A stretch of 64,000 nt of DNA from Diprion similis (taxonomy: Eukaryota; Arthropoda; Insecta; Hymenoptera; Diprionidae). The position numbers were made by a program, and so were the translations under genes. The stretch covers positions 6,558,501 through 6,622,500 of the forward strand of contig NC_060107.1 in NCBI RefSeq assembly GCF_021155765.1, written 5' to 3'. Shown in pieces: positions 61,301-64,000 of this stretch. The notes beneath the pieces are model-generated. The model was not told the DNA's origin and made no database searches. It was given only the letters and a program-made list of their open reading frames with translations. Numbering within the stretch: position 1 is the stretch's first letter; the number at the start of each line of letters is the position of its first letter.

Positions 61301-64000
61301 ACATTAACTGAAAGAATTGAGTATTCTTTAATGGAACGAACATGTTTCTTAAAAATTGAGTGCAACTGACTGTTCATTTATGGTAATAATGTGTCAATTG
61401 AATTTAAGCCAAGGATTGCAGAGCTTATATTCTGTTCATTTGTTACAATGATGAATATGAATGTTTTAATCAAACGTAAATGAATATCTGTTGAGATGCT
61501 ACAAGTTTAGAAGATCCCCTCGCAAGAGGTTACTCGTGAAACTGATATTACATCTCTATAATATCAGAAAGTCTAGTTGGGGCATGTTTTGTACCTTGCA
61601 GTCTGCACAGCATTCTGTAGTTTTATCGAAGTGACCATACTCTCTCAGCGATTCGAACATTGTCCGTAATGCAGTTTAGTGGACTATTCAACTTGTCAAT
61701 AGCGATAAAACCGGATTTCCTATCTTCTAATACTCTCAAGTTTTGATCATCAGAAATTTAGTGTTCAATCAGTCTTAAATGAACAATTTTATAATCTTGT
61801 GATTAGCAAAAAGTATACTTGTTTCCTTATCAATTTTTTTAGGGCAAAGAAGTCGCATGCAATATTACTAAATTACCACCAGGATCCATTGTCTTTGAAG
61901 AAGTCGGTAATGAAGTTGTAAAAGGACAAGTATTGAAGCCTTTGGAGAGAGGTACAGCTGCACGTCATCAGAACGATCCATTGCCTGGCCGAATCAGATA
62001 TAGAGCTCCAGACCATTCTGAAGTGGAAGTGCCCTTTGGGGATAAGGATCAAAAGGGCGATTTTACATTGAGGTGAAACGTGATATCTGAAATGATAATC
62101 CAATAGTGTTGAGGTTTATTTTTATGCAGATTGAATATTGAAACTTTCATTTCCTTAAAAACAATCTAATTTTCTTTCTAGACATGGTGATTGGGTTCAG
62201 TTTCGCATTGCAACTGATACCAGAGACCAACTGAAAAGAGCAACAGAAATCTCTTTGCTTCCTGAGTCCTTTTCTGTGTCAGGAGAACGCCGTGAACAAG
62301 GCATCATTGCTGCACTAAAAGAGGGTTTTGGATTTATACGTTGTGTTGACCGAGATGCAAAACTTTTCTTCCATTTCAACGAAGTTCTGGATGTAGATAG
62401 AGAAATCAGTGTGAATGACGAAGTCGAATTCACAGTTATACAAGTATAAATTTTGTGTTGATAAATTCTGTCTAACCTACTGTTTTTAATCTCTCAAATT
62501 AACAGTATAACCGTAGCAAAGGAACATCTCTAAAAAAAAGTCTGCCAAGTTTTCATTTAAACATAAAGTATGCGATTGGTGAGAAATTAAAAGCAACGTT
62601 TCAATAAATTTTATTTCGTAGCATATCTACGAATAAGAGATTATATCTGTCTACTCTCATTACCATTAGTTTCTGTATAAAGACGTGATATTAGCAGACT
62701 TTTTATCTTCACGAGTCGCAGGCATGATGAATTTAAATATCCACACGTTGCTAGAACTTATAGAGAATATTTACTCTTTTTTTTTTAATACATGGATTAC
62801 AATTGGAGTTATATTCAGTAGTAAATTCTCAAAGTTTCAGTACACATTTTCAAAAGTTCTCGAAGAAATTTGACAAATTCTACATGTAAAAGAAATTGTT
62901 AACTGAATGTCTCAGTATTGACTCAACCTATGGGTATGCGTTCGTCATCAAAGATTCTCTCATATTTTCGCTTATGATGATTTTCAAAGCTGGAACAACC
63001 ATGAATACAGTTCATAATTATTTCAAAAAAGCTACCATAAATTTACAGATATTTTGATATCAAACTCACGAAGCCATGAATTTTAACTTTATTATCACAT
63101 AAATGTTGATGTTTCTTATTTAGGATCCATCGTCATCATTCTCCAATTCTCGACAGAGCGCAATTAGATTGAAACATCTGCCATCAGGTAGTGTTCAATT
63201 TGAAAGTGTTATAGAAACAACTGTACCAGGTAGTATAGTTCAAGATACTAATGGCATTGAACCTGGCCTTATTGGTTATTTAAAAGATGGCCAACAAAAG
63301 AATATTATCTTTTTCACAAAAGACTGTGACCCAAAAAGTATTCCAAGGCTTGGTGACAAGGTGCGAAAGTTTCGTTAACTTGATACCGTTACTTTCTTCA
63401 ATACACATAATGTTTTGCTTTAATCGTCCTATCTGTGTTTCTTTTTCTCCAATTTCTTCTGTTATGTTATCAATGTCTTTCAACGGATTTAATCATTTTA
63501 AATTTTCTGGAAAATTTTCGAATAGCAAGTACTTTCAAATTGAAATTATACCAGAAAATTTCTATTCCAGGTCACATTCAACATTTGCCAAGTAAAGCGA
63601 AATAAAGAGCTTGTCGCCGTAGACATATCATTAACAAGTCCGAACGAAAAAACTCAGAATGGAACTAAAAAATCAAATGGCTCGATTATCCAAGGTTTTA
63701 TTGCAGCCCTCAAGGATGGATTTGGCTTCATTGAGACTGTGAATCACGAAAGGGAAATATTTTTTCACTTCAGGTAAAACAAAATAAAGTGATATACTTT
63801 GACAATGACTTGCAAAATTATATACACTTTGAGCTGATGATTATCTTTTTTGTATGGCTTGTATTTCCCTGGTAAAAACACGATACTAGATTTCATTTAC
63901 GAAATTCGCTTGAGGTGTTGAAGTATTTTTTTTTTTTTTTTTTTTCTAATAAAATGTAAACCCGATCATAAATACGTAAGTAGGTAAAAAATGCATTTCT
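58325..64000 (+). CDS. Unr: Upstream of N-ras (Unr/CSDE1), cold-shock-domain RNA-binding protein, 5' eight coding exons (partial at window end)
   Basis: Cytoplasmic multi-cold-shock-domain RNA-binding protein controlling translation and mRNA stability; in Drosophila it also acts with Sxl on msl-2 mRNA. Coding exons: 58325-58717, 59406-59585, 60207-60397, 60923-61133, 61843-62072, 62182-62443, 63124-63360, 63571-63773. They join in phase to 1907 nt, and the gene runs off the window. A Gly/Ser-rich N-terminal extension of about 120 residues leads into alternating canonical and non-canonical CSDs. CSD1 has HSYGFIQC and LFFHFSQF; the second ([16 protein letters not shown]) lacks the aromatic RNP motifs. 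CSD3 has ESFGFIERA and IFFHFSEA; the fourth is [13 protein letters not shown]5 has EGFGFIRC and LFFHFNEV; the sixth is [12 protein letters not shown]7 begins [15 protein letters not shown]. Strong match to insect Unr. Confidence 0.95.
63774..64000 (+). other. Unr intron truncated by the window end
   Basis: Starts with GTAAAA immediately after exon 8, in the middle of the seventh cold-shock domain. It contains a T tract at about 63926-63945. No further coding sequence is visible. Confidence 0.7.

Noticed and set aside
1-64000. CRISPR arrays, operons, bacterial promoters or viral insertions
   Set aside because: None seen. All supported genes are typical intron-containing or compact insect nuclear genes, and the repeats are microsatellites, foldback elements or a LINE relic.

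Overview
The window is a stretch of an AT-rich insect nuclear genome. The genes carry short GT-AG introns, and their arthropod-type families include a scabrous-like protein, prune, an insect ZAD zinc-finger protein and hemolymph C-type lectins. The selenoprotein K homologue has cysteine where most animals have selenocysteine, which fits an insect order that has lost selenocysteine, such as Hymenoptera. A tandem family of single-domain secreted lectins also fits a sawfly-like hymenopteran. The order-level assignment is inference. Coding exons were joined by eye from splice sites, reading-frame phase and family similarity.

Layout. Position 317-5669 (-) holds a complete 14-exon discoidin domain receptor gene (about 921 aa). 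Position 5670-11795 is non-coding, with a foldback element and TA microsatellite. Position 11796-15237 (-) is a complete 6-exon prune/DHH phosphoesterase gene, head-to-head with a 3-exon ZAD-C2H2 zinc-finger gene (16083-18511, +) whose second intron carries a decayed LINE relic. Position 19427-23971 (-) is a 3-exon scabrous-like secreted coiled-coil/fibrinogen-domain gene with a recognisable TATA/initiator promoter and a proneural-type E-box. Position 27710-30060 (+) is a TspanC8 tetraspanin.

Position 32784-47377 is a tandem cluster of four three-exon secreted C-type lectins (all +), with an intronless chymotrypsin-like serine protease between copies 3 and 4. The lectins show recent segmental duplication, one clear chimera (copy 2) and several copy-specific foldback insertions. 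Position 48686-49567 (+) is an intronless DHHC palmitoyltransferase. Position 50744-52421 (-) is a 4-exon selenoprotein K homologue. It is divergent from Unr/CSDE1 (58325 to beyond the window end, +), whose first eight coding exons are present; its start codon is preceded by a strongly A-rich leader.

How the genes relate. The scabrous-like gene and the TspanC8 gene are neighbours, and both families act around Notch signalling (Scabrous on Notch itself, TspanC8 proteins on the ADAM10/Kuzbanian sheddase). The lectin array plus protease looks like an extracellular recognition locus of the kind used in hemolymph immunity. The most unusual observations are these: the Ddr kinase domain lacks several canonical catalytic residues and its collagen-binding pocket is altered; lectin copy 2 is a chimera; the SelK homologue is a Cys form; and the Unr leader is A-rich.
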